This document shows, one piece after another, positions 9,962 to 23,276 of a stretch of DNA of 64,000 bases (the first letter of the stretch is position 1; each line of letters starts with the position of its first letter). The translations under genes and the position numbers were made by a program. The stretch is from Typhlomys cinereus. Taxonomy: Eukaryota > Chordata > Mammalia > Rodentia > Platacanthomyidae. The DNA is taken from the NCBI GenBank assembly GCA_023101885.1, contig JALPQD010000233.1:1401501-1465500 (forward strand), read 5' to 3'. The notes below the pieces were generated by a model. It searched no databases and was not told the origin of the DNA. It saw nothing but the letters and a program-made list of their open reading frames with translations.

Positions 9962-12900
9962 CTTTAAAAGGATTCAGCACTAAGCTTTTTTTTTTCCTTA
10001 AAATAAATGTATAGACTCCAATGAAGGTTAGAGTTGGGATCTATGGAACCCCACATTTAAAAGGAGACCTCACATTTTCATGTTTGAACTCTATAGAATC
10101 ATCAGATGTAGTGGAAATTTAAAAATTCTGTTGTAACCCAAACCTTTCATTATACAGTTGAAGAAACTGAATTTGAGAGAAGTTGTATGAGCCAGTACTC
10201 GTGTTTGCAAAGCTGGTAAGTACAGAGCTAAGACTAAGTTCTGTTGTTTTATTAACTATTCTATTTGTTTTATTATTAAATGAAAGTACAAAATGTAAAT
10301 GTGGATAATAGCATTCCTTCCTTGATGGATAGTACAATGTATTTGTACAGATGAGCTTATGCATAAAAGATGTACATTGAGTAGAATAGTCCGGTACTTT
10401 AGGAGTAGGTGGGTAGCCATTGTTGGATGCTTTGTGTGACTTTCCTAGGGAACTTATAAACACATATCTATTCACACTAGATATGGAAGTGACATTAGAT
10501 TTTAAAAAAAGTACAAATCCATTTTAATGAGCTAGTAAGTAACTTTTGGTGAGTTACTTATGGGAGTATGAATGAGATATTACTTAAAGGAAGGTAGTGA
10601 CCCACAGAAGTCTGGGTGAGATGGGTGACAGCATGGGTGACAACTCAAAAAAGCTGTATCAATTGAACTTCCTGCACAATCTGCACGTAATTTATCCTTT
10701 GGAGTGTCCTCTCTTCCCACAAACTATTAACTTATATAACATTTCAGGGGCTTTTGTGAGACCTGTTTATTGTTTTTTCTTGTTTGTTATTAATTTATTT
10801 TTCTGCTTTCTGAACTTTGGAAGATTCATTTTTTTTCAGAGTTTCAATGAGCCTCCCCGCAAAAGGGAATATTTTAATTCAGAGTAAAAACTGCACAGCA
10901 GGTGTGCATACTAAAAATCTTCAAGAGGACAATTTTTTGTGGATGCGATTGTTAGTACGGGGTTATGTAACTAGAAAAGAGCCTATGAGAGAGGACAACA
11001 GGCTTGAAGGAAGGCAGGTGAGGAGAATGACAGAATGTATAGGACATGAAACTGCACAAGGGAATGCTGAGATAGATTGGTGGGAGCAGGGATGGGAAAG
11101 CAATATGGGGGAAGTGCATCAACCAAAACTAAATGTGCATGGAAACGCCATAAGGAAACAGTTTATTATTATATTTACTAAAAGTAAAATACAAAATTAG
11201 ATGGCTTATGTTGAGGGAATAGATATAAAATGATTTAAAAACTTTAGAGCTAGGAGAAGGATTTTGCTAAAATTAGCAGAAAGTGAAATGATTTGTGGTG
11301 AGCAATAACAGACAGTTCTAGACATAGACTAGAAATGAATCTAGTGAAAACTTCAGAATAGGATTATGCTCTGAAAAGAACACTATGCCAGGAAAATATT
11401 CTCTAAGTGTAGAGATTAAGGCCAGAGAAGAATGAGATTGATACTGACTGTAAGAGAAACATAAAGAAAGAATAAGTGGAAAACAGTAAGAACTCAGTTG
11501 TCTCTAGTGACATTATCCTGAAAATTTTGAGTTGGATATGGAAAAAATATTCTTTTTTAGCTATAAGTATGTAAATTATACTACTTTACTTATGCATGTA
11601 ATTTGACATAATTGTGAGTATTTTATGTATTATTTGTGAGTTGGGAAACTATAAGATTCTATGAAAATGTTGAATTTCTGTCCTCAATGTATGTACAATG
11701 TAGTGGATAACGATTCAAGGTGTTCAGAACACTAGAGTTCTGCTTACGTGCATTTTAAATTTGCCCATGTAACCTGATGTTCATTTTAAACTTATAAAGA
11801 AGTCAAGAATCACAAGTAATTATACTTTTTTAAAAGCCATGCTGAAGTTGTTTATTTTTCAAAGAAAAACATATAATATCACTTTGTTTTTTATTAAAGA
11901 TGACCTGTGATATCAAACAAAGGTCACATAAACACATGTGAATGCAAGTGCATACAATTATTAATGGAGAAACAAAAGCTGTGTGTGTGCATTGTGTATG
12001 TACTTGTGTATTTACCTGTGCAAAGAAACTGTCTCTAGGCATGGTCTGGTACAAAGGTCCCTGTTTAAATCTCATAACTAAACAAACATGTGAAGTTATA
12101 ATTATTTTATTGGAGTTTCTTATTTTATGGCCCACTAATGGCTCATGGATGAGTTACATTGATGAGTGGTGAAAATCTACAGCTTCAGTGAAGCTGTTTT
12201 TTCTTCAGTTTATTCATTTAGACTGGGAAGTTGCATTTGCACAGTATTTTCTATGTACTGTACAGTTTTTTATTAAGAGAAAAGCTAAAAATATGTGTGT
12301 GCTAACTGGCCATAAACATGACATATTCTAGCTTATTTTTAATTTCTAATGCACATTGTTGAACTAAGTCTGAATGCATGTCATTGCTATGAGGTTTTCA
12401 TTATCAGGTTTATGTTTCTTTTTACAATTTTAAGACTACTTATTAGAAATCATGCCTGGTCATATGACTTAGCACTATGAGGAGTTGGTATGATTGAGAG
12501 CTAACTTTCAAAAGTTTTTGGTTTAGACTGTGAAATCATCCAGTGAGGTTCAGGGGACAGGTGTAATAGAAAGAGAGAGAAACGGTTTCAAGGCAGAAGA
12601 CTGAGGAGAGAATGTCTGGCTCCATGACATTTTCCAATGCAGAATAGAGGGAATATTCTGTTTGGAAAACAAAACACCTTTTCTTGTTTTACATTAATAG
12701 AACTGCTAAGAAGAGGGGCACTGGGTATTGCTGAACAGTTCCTTAGCTACTTAGAGTTTAACCTGTGTGGAAAAAGATACATCTCTTGACTAACTTACTA
12801 TAATCACACTTGCTGCAGGACTAATTTGCTTTCTAATAAATAACTATTGGTTATCATTTTTATATGTGCTGATATCTTTGGAAATAAGAAACAGCACAGG

Positions 12901-14150
12901 TAGGAACCATGTTGCAGTGCAGTGTCCTAAATGCATGGGCATGCTCACAGAACACCTCAATCTGATGACTATTGTCCTCACTGTTCTGATCAGAGATTAA
13001 AAACAAAGTTAAAAAATACGCAAGATAAAAGCCCCAGTAGATGGCCATTCTGGATGTAAAAGTTTTCATTTTTAGTGGAATAAAATTTGGAAAAATTGCT
13101 GATATTTTCCTTTAGAGCATACTGGGAAAGTGCAATATATACAAACTCAAATACAAATAAAGAACACTTTTAGTAACAGTTAAGGAAATGTATTTCCAGG
13201 TAAATCTGAATTCTGTAACACACAAAAGCTTCTACCCAGTTCAGTCCTTCCTAGAATTCTCTTCCTGGATTCTCCTCTCATACTTCTATGCTTATCTCCT
13301 CCAAGTTCTAACTGAAATTTTTCTCTCTTAGAAAAGTTTTTTTTTTTCCAGTTTCAGGGTCACCTCTGATCAAGCTCTGTCCCTCAGTCACATATTCTAT
13401 AACATTTTAATTTCTTCCAATCAATTGCAAATTATACTTGAATGGATAAAAAAATAAACTCTTAATTGTTTGTCACATGGATTCTTAGTTTTTTTTTTTT
13501 TCTGAGTGAATCATAGCAGTATCTTTAATTACATTTCAATGACCAAATTTGGTAATATGTCCTGTCCATTTTTCTTCAATCATTTATCATATGCATGTTG
13601 AATTTGTGTTATAAGCAAAGCAGTGACCTCATTATTTGCTTCTCCTCCCTGAAAGCTTTCTTTTTCTTTCATGTAGCACTCAAAGCTGTCCATTTGGTAG
13701 CACCCACTTTCAAGCCAACATCAAGACTACTCCTTCTCCAGGGCTCACTTATGAGTTTTACTCTGAATTTTAACAGCAACTAAATTTCAAATGATTTTTT
13801 TCCTACTTATTCAAGTTTGTTAATTTCTATATATTTCTTACCACAAATATATTGGCTCCTTGAGCATAAGAAAAATGTTTCTAATTAGCTTATAAAATAA
13901 TTGGTGTTGTGATCTTTTTAAACATGTATATCACGAACTTTCCTCACATGCACAAGCCCTGAATGCTATTTTGTTCCTCTTTACCCTTCCCAATTCCTTT
14001 TTTTCTTCCAAAGTAGAGTTTCTTTTGCTTTTCTGCCTTCCCTTTTCTGACTTCCCTTGCCTGATGAATAAGTCTATCTGTTTACCTGAAAAACTCATAT
14101 AATTATGTTTTTATCTCTAAATAGGAGGGCACTGTTTATAAACTACAGTT
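9962..14150. other. Unassigned AT-rich intergenic sequence
   Basis: I see no gene, structured RNA or clear young repeat across this 4 kb. The ORFs at 10119-10475, 10817-11200 and 11830-12135 lack family motifs and sit in AT-rich DNA, so they are probably chance. Pyrimidine runs occur near 13330 and 13490. Confidence 0.5.
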
Positions 14151-14365
14151 ATATTATCTCTTCATCTGTTGTGGACATATAGGATGATTATGTATCCTGG
14201 TTATCGTGAATGGTGTGGCAATGAATATGAGCTTTATGAAGTATAATGTCTCAGATTCTGTTGCGCATAGGAGTGAAATAGCTGGATCATATGATGGTTC
14301 CAGTTTAGTTTTTAGAAACATTCATTGTGATTTCCATAATGGCTGCACTAATTACTACCAGCATA
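14150..14365 (-). repeat. Old L1 ORF2 3' fragment
   Basis: Plus-strand text such as GGAGTGAAATAGCTGGATCA and CATAATGGCTGCACTAATTA matches the well-known antisense of the L1 ORF2 C-terminal region. The corresponding part of the long L1 is near 5280-5470. It is strongly diverged and truncated at both ends. Confidence 0.75.
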
Positions 14366-16560
14366 GAATAATTTTTTGTATTTTGTTTGTATTTTAAGTT
14401 TCTAGTAGTAGTGCTTACTTAATAAGGGGTTTAGAAATCTTGGCTGTTGTATAGAATTTTACAAATTTGTGCATTTGACTATCCTGGACAGTAAGTGTAT
14501 AAACATGCAATCTTTAATTTAAATGGGATTGCAAACTTTTACCATTATGTCTGGCTTTGATCAGTTATGCTTAATAGACTTAAAATTAGTTTCTTTAATG
14601 TTTTTTTTTAAATTTTACCTCCTCAGAGCTTAAATGGAATACATACTGTTAACTTTTTGTCTACTAAAAATTAAATGCTACCATGGTATCCATAATTTTG
14701 TCATAAGAACAGAAAATACTTAAAACATGTGTTAGGGAGGATTCAAGCACTAAAGTACTCCTAAAAACCATTGGGAGAACTGGAGAAACAAAGTCAGGTT
14801 AGGTTTCTATTAGAGCCAGGCTTATCCGCTAGAAAAGAAGTGTTCCCACTTATGAAGCTGCAGACATTGGCCAAACTGATGATGTATTTCCAGAGGCCAC
14901 TATGGAATTTCCTGTTTGTTGGAGCCCAAGATTTGTATGGCTTGCTAAAAAAGCTGTAAAGAGATTATCTTTTTCAGGTTCTGCATGCCATGGAGTGTTC
15001 TATGTATATAAAGGATAAGATAAGTAGGATAGGAAGGGGATTCCATATTTCAACTCAATTTCCACACATCTCAAAGGCCAACCAATCTCCAATCTACTGC
15101 TACATTAATCACTCACTAATGATTACAATCACTGATTTGTTCCTCCTGGAGCATACTACAGCTCAGTTATTATCAGCTTCCTATTTACATGATTCAAGAC
15201 ATATAACATGTTGAAGAGAACTTTGTAAGACTTTTTCCATGGCTCCATGTTATGTTTGTCTCTTGGTCAACATGTAGATTTTTAATCACACATTATTAAA
15301 TGAAATTAGCGCTTGATCATGTTTGATTTTTAGACTGTTCAATCAGTTTTTGCCAGGTATATCTCTGTTCATAGATTCAAGCTAAGAGATAATTAAATAT
15401 GTTATTCTGGCTGTTCAGTGATCAAACCACTTTTCTAAATCTAATAACTGTTAAGCAGAGAAGTTGACCAATAAATCTATGTAAGCAAATCTTTCAATAA
15501 GTGAAAGATCCTCCTGATAGTTAGATAGTGAAATATATCATGATCACTTTTCATTTCAATTTGTTCCAGATGGATCTTGCTGTGGCACTAGGGTTTCTTA
15601 AGTATGAATCTCCTCCAAATTTCACTGCTATACTAGGTCACCTTTTCCTCAGGCTGTGTAGTATTTCTTTCAGGCTGTTGGTCTTTCAACATGCAGTAAC
15701 AGTATTAAAGTAAATCATCTAATCCATGGAAGGTGTCACTCAACAGTATATTTTTGGAAATTGTTTCTGCAGAAACACCAGAGAAAGAGGCTGGTCTGAG
15801 ACATTGATACTGTAGGAAAAAAAAAAACAAAAAAACTGGCAGCTTACTCCTTGTATTGATTCTACTCTTCTCTACAAATACAGAAGCTGTTCGCTACCAC
15901 AGCCTTGTAAGTGCTGCATGCTGGGGTGGCTAAATTACTTTGTAAATTATTTATTACTTAGACACCTTGTAAAGATCTCTTCTCTTTTGCTCTGACTTAG
16001 TTTGGCTTTCTATGGCATCATATATATTGATATGTCTCAAAATATACACTGTCTACAATTTTAAGGAGTTCCTTTCCTTCCTATCATATATAGCAAATAT
16101 GATTTGCACTGTATTTTGCTTACCATTCTTGTCACAGTTCTTATTTCTGAAATATTGCTTACAAAAATCATCAGCATGTAAATGCATCCAGGTCAGATTC
16201 AATACCAGACAGTCTGGCAACTTGGAGCCCAACACTGGGCAATTGTTGAGTACATTTTCAAAGTAAAAAGTGTAAATATTGGAAGAATGTTTATTAATGA
16301 TGGTGGAAATACTTACTGTTATCAAAAATTGTTCAGGGAAAAGAGACCTGTTTAACTTACTTGCCCTGATTGAGTAGCAGCTACATTCTGGAAACTGCAA
16401 ATGCTTTCTTTATGAATTATTTTACTATCATTTATGTTTTCTGCTGTGACATTTCCAAACCAGACTGTTTTAATATGCATGCATTAAATGTTAAAAAATA
16501 TTCCTTATGTCCAACTAACATTGCAAGTTTATAGAACATGAGTGTTTCAGGTGTCTAGAC
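14366..16560. other. Unassigned AT-rich sequence
   Basis: No gene or identifiable repeat is seen. An A-rich run occurs at 15815-15835. Short ORFs here show no recognisable motif. Confidence 0.5.
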
Positions 16561-16564
16561 TTTG

Positions 16565-16599
16565 CACACATGCATGCAATATATATGCATGCATGCATA

Positions 16600-16664
<65 letters not shown>
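16565..16664. repeat. Compound microsatellite with (AT)n and (AG)n
   Basis: ATGCATGC-type alternating sequence is followed by (AT)n at about 16611-16635 and (AG)n at about 16635-16662. Overlapping ORFs are low-complexity artefacts. Confidence 0.9.
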
Positions 16665-16669
<5 letters not shown>

Positions 16670-16821
16670 TTAGCAGGAACAAATTCAGGCCCAGTGATTC
16701 CAATTGCCTCTTGCTCAATTTCAGGATGACCATACAATTCTTAAATTAGGATTGGATTCATTTTAGTATCCATTATGATTTAGATGTTCTCAAAACCACT
16801 CCTCTTATATGTCCTTAATTT

Positions 16822-17098
16822 GACTGGTGTGGAGGAGATGGCTTGGTTATTAAAGTGCTAGATGTGCAAAAATAAGGGCCTGATTTTGGATCCTGAGCAC
16901 CTAAATTAAAAGACATGGTGGTGTGTATCTGCAACCTCATTTCTGGAAGGACAATGAACTCCAGCTTCAGTGAAATGCCTTGACTCAGAAAGTAAGATGG
17001 GGAGTAGTTGAGAAAACTATCTCTGGCATCCACACAAATGCACACTTACCCATATGTACATATGTTTATACCAATGTACACACATACATGTAACCCAA
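16822..17098 (+). repeat. B3-like SINE (B2 superfamily), old
   Basis: A tRNA-like head (GGAGATGGCTTGGTTATTAA) is followed by the B3-type body: CATGGTGGTGTGTATCTGCA, then AAGTAAGATGGGGAGTAG, ATCTCTGGCATCCACACA and a CA/AT-rich tail. Confidence 0.7.
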
Positions 17099-17850
17099 AG
17101 AAAGAGCAAACTTATTTAATTATGTTTGCAGATCATGGGTTCTCAATTCTTTTTCTGAAATTTATTAATATAAGTTTAGGAAAAAATATGTTTACTATAC
17201 TATAAAGTGACTATAATAGTATAAATGATGCTATCTACCCAAGGGTTGTTGGACAAATTGAACAAATAATTGTGATAATTAACTTGGAGCCCTGGCATGG
17301 TTACATAAGTAGATTTTTGGCTCATTATTTGATGGGAATAGGTTGTAAGAACTCTGGATGCTGAAATCCATAGACTATTCAACTTTTTTATGCTTCTTTT
17401 TCCATATGTCCTTTGTTGCTAAAGTTTAATTAATGAATTAAGGAATCATTGAAGTAAGTATCTGTGATGATTTTGACATGTTGATAATGTATAAAATTTC
17501 TAAGAATTCAGCATGTGATTATTTTAATCAATCCTAGTAGATACTTGTTGAGAATTAAAAATATGCATTTATCTCTTATGCAAGAATATCATAGATTTTA
17601 AGGCAATTTTTTTAGTTGTAGAAATTTGGGTAATGAAATCACTAAGATCTTTGGGAATGCCAAGCTAGCATAGGAATGTGTTTGGTCCATGTGGATTTGT
17701 AAGTAAAGGAGGTTAGCTATTGCTAGTCAGGCCTTGTGAACGAGACTTGAGCAAAGTAAAGTTGGAAACAGCCCCTATCTGAGATGATCATTACCTGTTT
17801 GGAATGTATGTCTTTTCTTTGCTTCTTCATTTCCTTCTCCTGAAACACAG
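17099..17850. other. Unassigned sequence
   Basis: AT-rich, with nothing recognisable. Confidence 0.45.
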
Positions 17851-17957
17851 CTAGCATGGCACTTGCTATGTTTCTGAGACTGGCCTTGAGCTTGTGATCC
17901 CTTCCCCTGAGCCTCCTGAAGGCTGATGTTACAATCATACAGCACTTTGCCTGGAAG
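17851..17957 (-). repeat. B1-like SINE fragment
   Basis: The antisense B1 pattern TCTGAGACTGGCCTTGAGCT, then GAGCCTCCTGAAGGCTGATG, is visible. It accounts for part of the ORF at 17723-18001, which is therefore not a gene. Confidence 0.6.
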
Positions 17958-19180
17958 TGCTTATTTTCTAACATTATTTCATTGCTTGATTGTCCAAGCA
18001 AATCTAATTTCTGCAGCTAGTCTATCCTTACTGTTCCTTCCAAATAGTTCTTCCTCTCCTAAACTCTTGTAACATAAATCACTGCCTAGATCTGAGGTTA
18101 GATACAATTCTCTCTAGCTTGGTAGTTATTTCATTTAAAACTAGGTAGTTTGTTTCCCTACCTGGAATCAGGTAAGGAACAGGATGATTCTTTTATGAAT
18201 TTTAAAATAGCAATATAACAGAAGACTACATAGAAACTACATGCTATTGAAAAAGAATTAGTTTCAGAAAAAGTAATGATGTCCACCAAGTTGTATTAAC
18301 CTCTTACATTTTTATATGGTCTGTTTTTACCACTACGAGACAATTTTATCATATTATTAAATAGAATGCTTGAGTTATCACATTAACCTCTTTAGTGTAT
18401 TCCTCAGAATAGCCTTATAAGATGGGCCTCCTTAGGCTCATTTTGTAAAGTACAGTCAAAGCCTGTGTTTGATGGCAGTGGTGATGGCATGGACCAAACA
18501 CATACTAAAATCTATTGCTTGTGTAGCAGTTCATTCACTTCTGTAAAACCAAAGAGGAAAGCCAAAAAGATGTTTTTTAGTACTGATTTATAAACAATAA
18601 GGTCATTTACTTGAGAAAACATCAGGAAAGGAACAATATCTATCCTAGCAGCTTATGTATATTCCTTTGATGGCCAGAGAGCATTCTCTCACCTGAAGTG
18701 TTCTATCTTAGAACAAATGAGGCCGTGCAGATTATTATGTGTGTGGAATATAAGCAAAAATCTTAGCATCATACACACACTATATATTATGTATATTATA
18801 TGTACTTATGTAACATATTAGAACAATTGCAAAACAAATATTTAAAACATGCAAGAACATCTCTTGAGTTCAAAACTCTAAGATCAGTTGACCAGCACAC
18901 TGAGACCTTGTCTGTTAATAATAAGTAAAATAAGAGCATTTATGTCTATTGCTATTAATTTAGCGGGCATTGTGAAGAAGAGTGATTCTCACAATTAGAA
19001 TTCACCATATTGATGCTATATCATATAATTGATGAGTACTGCATAAATATTAAAATAAATTATGTATGTTCATATACATTAAATGATTAGGAACTTACTA
19101 AATTTCAAGAATTCTCTCATTTCATATTTTGCTTCAGAAAATGGGAAAATCTGACTGTCTGATACAGAGGAGAAGTTAAG
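17958..19180. other. Mostly unassigned, with a B1-like scrap
   Basis: A diverged B1-like tail lies at about 18845-18930 (CTCTTGAGTTCAAAACTC, then GAGACCTTGTCTGT). The rest shows nothing recognisable. Confidence 0.4.
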
Positions 19181-19520
19181 AAAGACCTTGAGCAGGAGGA
19201 ACTGTGGGTGGTTCTATTGCGGAAAGGCCATTCTATACCAGTAATCCACTGTAAACTGAAAATGTCAAAAGTTGAAAAATGCATTTAATCGACCTGATTT
19301 ACCCAACATCTGAGACTGGCAACCCAGGACATCCAAGAGCCTGAGTGGTTTACCTTGGATTCCCTCGGTAGCTGGAAGCTGCAGCTCAGCTCTCTGCCTG
19401 CAGGCCAGCACTGAAAAGATCCTACCTACACATGTATAGCTGGGGAAAAGGTCAAAAATCAAGCTCTAAATTCAATTTCTACTATATTACTTTTGCAACA
19501 TCACAACTCAAAAGAATACA
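19181..19520. repeat. Possible ancient mammalian interspersed repeat
   Basis: A segment including AAAATGCATTTAAT and TACCCAACATC resembles a dispersed mammalian repeat I remember only in outline. I cannot name the family. A minus-strand ORF of 65 codons here has no known motif. Confidence 0.25.
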
Positions 19521-19736
19521 AGTTGGGAGAGCATTTACAATCAACAGAGCTCAACTTTGATGACTGAGAGTTTCATGTCTTTCTCTACCCTCAGGATGGT
19601 TTAGAAAAAAGGCCTCCTTCCTTTTTCAGGAAATGAATGGTCAAGGAAGAATAGTGAAGTTATGTCTTCAAAATTTACTTGGACATGATGGCATCCAATT
19701 ATTCTTTATAAGAATGACCTAATATACTACCCATTT

Positions 19737-20013
19737 GGGTTGTAGAGATGGCTCAGGGGTTAATACTCTGCCTCACAAGAGAAAGTCCTGAGTTGTGATC
19801 CCAGATCTCACATAAAAAAATGCCGGCAGAAACTTCACTGCCTTCACTTCCAGCTGGTGTGTGTGTCCTGCAAAATCCCAGAGCAAAGCAAATAGGAGGT
19901 AGAAACAATCCAGGATGATTCCCAAAGTCACCCTTGGCCCTCCACAGGTACATATAGTACCCTCTGATACACACACACACTAATACACCCATACACATCA
20001 AATAAATAAATAA
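19737..20013 (+). repeat. B2-superfamily SINE
   Basis: A tRNA-like head (AGAGATGGCTCAGGGGTTAA) with a box-B-like GTCCTGAGTTGTGATCCCAG is followed by the family body, a short CA stretch (19970-19980) and an AAATAAATAAATAAG tail. It is moderately diverged and belongs to an older subfamily than the copy at 59164-59483. Confidence 0.85.
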
Positions 20014-20576
20014 GAGACTACTTTATAAACACTAGGTATAATAATAAAAAGTTAAAATATTGACTAAAAATGTGAAAGAAAAACATTATTCAGCTTACAC
20101 ATACCTTTGTATTTCTCTGCAAACATTTTTTCTGAAGATGTATCTTAGAAACAGTGTTCTACAGTTACTGTACATAAGCTGCCTAGTGATTTTTTACCCC
20201 TCATCTGTCCAAAAAAACAATTGAAAATTGAAGATTAGTCTTGCTTGTCATCCATAAGAATTTGGCACTTCTTTGAAATTTCTACTTACTTCACTAGGTT
20301 GGATTAGATTTTTTTTAACAAAATATGATTTATTTAACAAAAATAAATTGAAGGCTTACCACAACAAGATTTTGACAGTTTTTCTTTTTCTATTGCTTTG
20401 TTTTCTGCTATGAACAATTTTTTGAATACTGTTGTCAAATAATTGAATCTAATCTGTCCATGTCCAAAGTCATATCTCAGAATATTTAACTAATATTTAT
20501 ATGGGTCTCACAGAATCAAAAATGCACTGACTTCAACTACTGTCTATAGAGGAATTGATTTGTATCACTATCTGAA
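20014..20576. other. Unassigned AT-rich sequence
   Basis: Nothing recognisable. Confidence 0.45.
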
Positions 20577-20593
20577 CAAAGTGGTTAATTTTT

Positions 20594-20630
20594 TTTTTTA
20601 AATTTTTATTTATTTATTTATTCAATTGTG

Positions 20631-20690
<60 letters not shown>

Positions 20691-20911
20691 CGTACGTGTG
20701 TGTAAACCACAGGTGAATTCAGGAACCACCATGGACCGCCTCTACCTCCTTGTTTACTCTGCCCCGGGATTCACAGGCTCCGCCCTCCAGAACCAGAAGC
20801 GCAGGCCACCCCTGCTTCTGCCTGGTGTCTATACGTGGGGTCTAGGATCCGAACTCAGGACCTTCCGCCTGCAAGGCAGAGGCTTAACCCCTGAGCCACC
20901 TCTCCAGCCCC
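20594..20911 (-). repeat. Young B2-superfamily SINE with 17-bp TSD
   Basis: This is a full-length copy. On the plus strand an A-tail complement and TTTATTTATTTATTC are followed by (TG)n at about 20633-20681, the body, and the tRNA-like head ending CTGAGCCACCTCTCCAGCC. The TSD CAAAGTGGTTAATTTTT is exact at 20577-20593 and 20912-20928. The two long ORFs across it are repeat artefacts. Confidence 0.95.
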
Positions 20912-20928
20912 CAAAGTGGTTAATTTTT

Positions 20929-21466
20929 AATAGTATAAATTTTCTTATAGAAGTATGTTTTAATGCTATGCATTTGTGATTTGTATTGTTCATTCACCAC
21001 AGTGTCTTCAAAAGCATGAGCATGTGAGCCGATAATATTGTGTCTATCTGTGCTAGTAATACTGTCAACTTTACAGGACCTAGATCACTTTGTAGACATG
21101 TTTCTAGGACTTCTCTGAGAGATTATCTCATTTAGCCTTTGGAAACCTGTGAAAGCCTGTGACTGAGTTTCTAGATGAACTTAATTGAGGCAGAAAAACC
21201 CACTTTAACTGTGAATAAAGCCATTGCATGGACTGATATCCTATACAAAATAAAAAAGAGAGAAGAGTTGAGCATTAACTTTTGTCCATCTCTGCTTCCC
21301 CAATGCAAATGAAATGTGACTTGTCTGAAATTCCTCCCTCATGGCTTTTGTAGTATCATAAACTATGCGCTTGAACTGTAAGTCAAAAGAAATCCTTCTT
21401 TCCTTAAGTTACATGTATTTTTAGCTATTTTGTCTTAACAATTAATCTATGAACAAATGCATTAAT
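20929..21466. other. Unassigned sequence
   Basis: No gene. Part of this (about 21200-21440) could be an old repeat, but I cannot assign it. Confidence 0.4.
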
Positions 21467-21482
21467 TAGATATATTCTTTAT

Positions 21483-21502
21483 TTATTTATTCATTTAGTG
21501 TG

Positions 21503-21542
<40 letters not shown>

Positions 21543-21744
21543 TGTGATTTCCAGTATCATCCTTGATTATTTCTACCTACCTCCTTTTTACTTCATTTTG
21601 GGACTTCCCAGGCTTTGCCCACCAGGATGGGAAGTGCAGGCAGCCATTATTTCCACCTGGCATTTTTATGTGGGAACTGGGATACGAACTCAGGACCTTC
21701 TGCTTGCAGTTGAGTCTTAACTCCTAATCCATCTCTCCAGCCCT
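21483..21744 (-). repeat. B2-superfamily SINE, older, with imperfect TSD
   Basis: It has the same organisation as the copy at 20594-20911, with (TG)n at 21503-21541. The flanks TAGATATATTCTTTAT (21467-21482) and TAGACATATACTTTAT (21745-21760) are a TSD with two mismatches. Confidence 0.9.
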
Positions 21745-21760
21745 AGACATATACTTTATA

Positions 21761-22988
21761 AAAGATGATTTGCTTTGAACACACATGAAAATACACTATA
21801 TTACAAAGGACCGATGAACCCTCTCACTTCTCTAACCACTATGCTACTATATTATAGAGAAACACACTGAAAATATTTTTGCAAGCATATTTAATTAATT
21901 TAAGCTATTAAGCTCTGGAATGTGTCTGGGGAACTTGTTAAAAGGCTTAAGTAAAATTTAAAAGTCCTGAGTAAGCAAAGAGCTATTACAAGTTTTTTTT
22001 TAGCAAGAAAAAAGAATATATTTGTATACAAACATTAAATGACTAGGGATTATCATTGATATAAAAAAAGCTCTGACTCTGTATTTTGTTAAAAATATGG
22101 AAAAATCTTAAGTGTTTGGAACATCAAACTCTCTGAAAAAGACAGGAAGTATAATGAGGTTATAAACTTGTATTCAATAATTTAGCAAAAACATTAAACA
22201 AATGACATAATAAAGGTGTGCAAAGTTGAAGAAAATGAGAGAAAAAATAGTCTCCTCTCACTTGAATGCAGTTTTCAAAATATAGAAGGCAAGTCAGGGA
22301 AACTTGTAGTAGATAAGTGAATATTTAAGTCATTTTTATTGCCTGAAAGAATTTGATGAATACTAAAGAGTCTTTCATTATGGTTGCATAAATTGCCTTT
22401 TAATTGGTGGTGGTTGAGAATGTTGCTTCTGTCTAGAGATTAAATTTGTGTTTATTGAGTATAATGAATAAAGATTGCACATTAAAATATCATGAATCAT
22501 GTGCATTTTGAAACATTGTTATCAAGAATAAGTACTAGGTTTTTACCTACATTAATGATTTGAACACAATGAGAGGCCATTATTTTTTTGAATGTATACT
22601 TATAATGGACAATTTTTGAAACAATCAATTTTAGATGAAACTACTAATTCAGTGTATGTAGAAATATGCATTGATAAAATGAAAGTCACAGAAAATATAC
22701 TTTGATTGAATAATATGTATCTGTTTTAAAAAGACAACAGTAGTCATTTTAATTGAAATTTATTTAAATTATGGCCTGGCAGCTTCTGGGTTTAAGGAAA
22801 CTATAGGGTCCAGATTTGGTTTCCAATTGAGCTCATTGTGAATTAATATATCTCATTTAAATAAAAAATTAAGTCAAGTAATTGGCATCATGGGAGATGA
22901 AATATGACAGTGATTTGGAGGCAAAATGAGTTTGTTATTCTAGGTATTTTTTGTAACAGACACACATGTAATGTTTTTAAGATTTCAG
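21761..22988. other. Unassigned AT-rich sequence
   Basis: Very AT-rich, with no recognisable gene or repeat. Confidence 0.5.
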
Positions 22989-23276
22989 TATTTATTTATT
23001 TAAACTTTATTTAGTGTGTATGTGTGTGTGTACACACGCATTAAAGAGCACTATGTGCCTGTGGATATCCAAGGGTAATTTCAGAGATAGTCCTGTATTG
23101 CTCCTATCTTCTTTTTACTTTACTGTGGGATTTCTGAGGCTCCTGCCACCAGAGCTGAAATTTCAGGCTGCATTCATTTCAGCCTGACGTTTATTTACAT
23201 GGGAACTGGGACCCAAACTCAGTTCAGGTCTAGTTTGTGAGGCAGAGTCTTAACCTCTGAGCCGTCTTTCCAGCTT
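22989..23276 (-). repeat. B2-superfamily SINE, old
   Basis: The antisense copy has TATTTATTTATTTAAAC, GT repeats, then GGGAACTGGGACCCAAACTC and a head ending CTGAGCCGTCTTTCCAGC. Confidence 0.85.

Noticed and set aside
10817..11200. 127-residue plus-strand ORF
   Set aside because: No domain, motif or splice context was recognised, and no repeat assignment either. Length alone is not enough in 64 kb of six frames.
20594..20911. A functional tRNA gene in the SINE head
   Set aside because: Box A-like and box B-like motifs are present in several copies, but the sequence does not fold as a complete tRNA and continues into a SINE body and tail.
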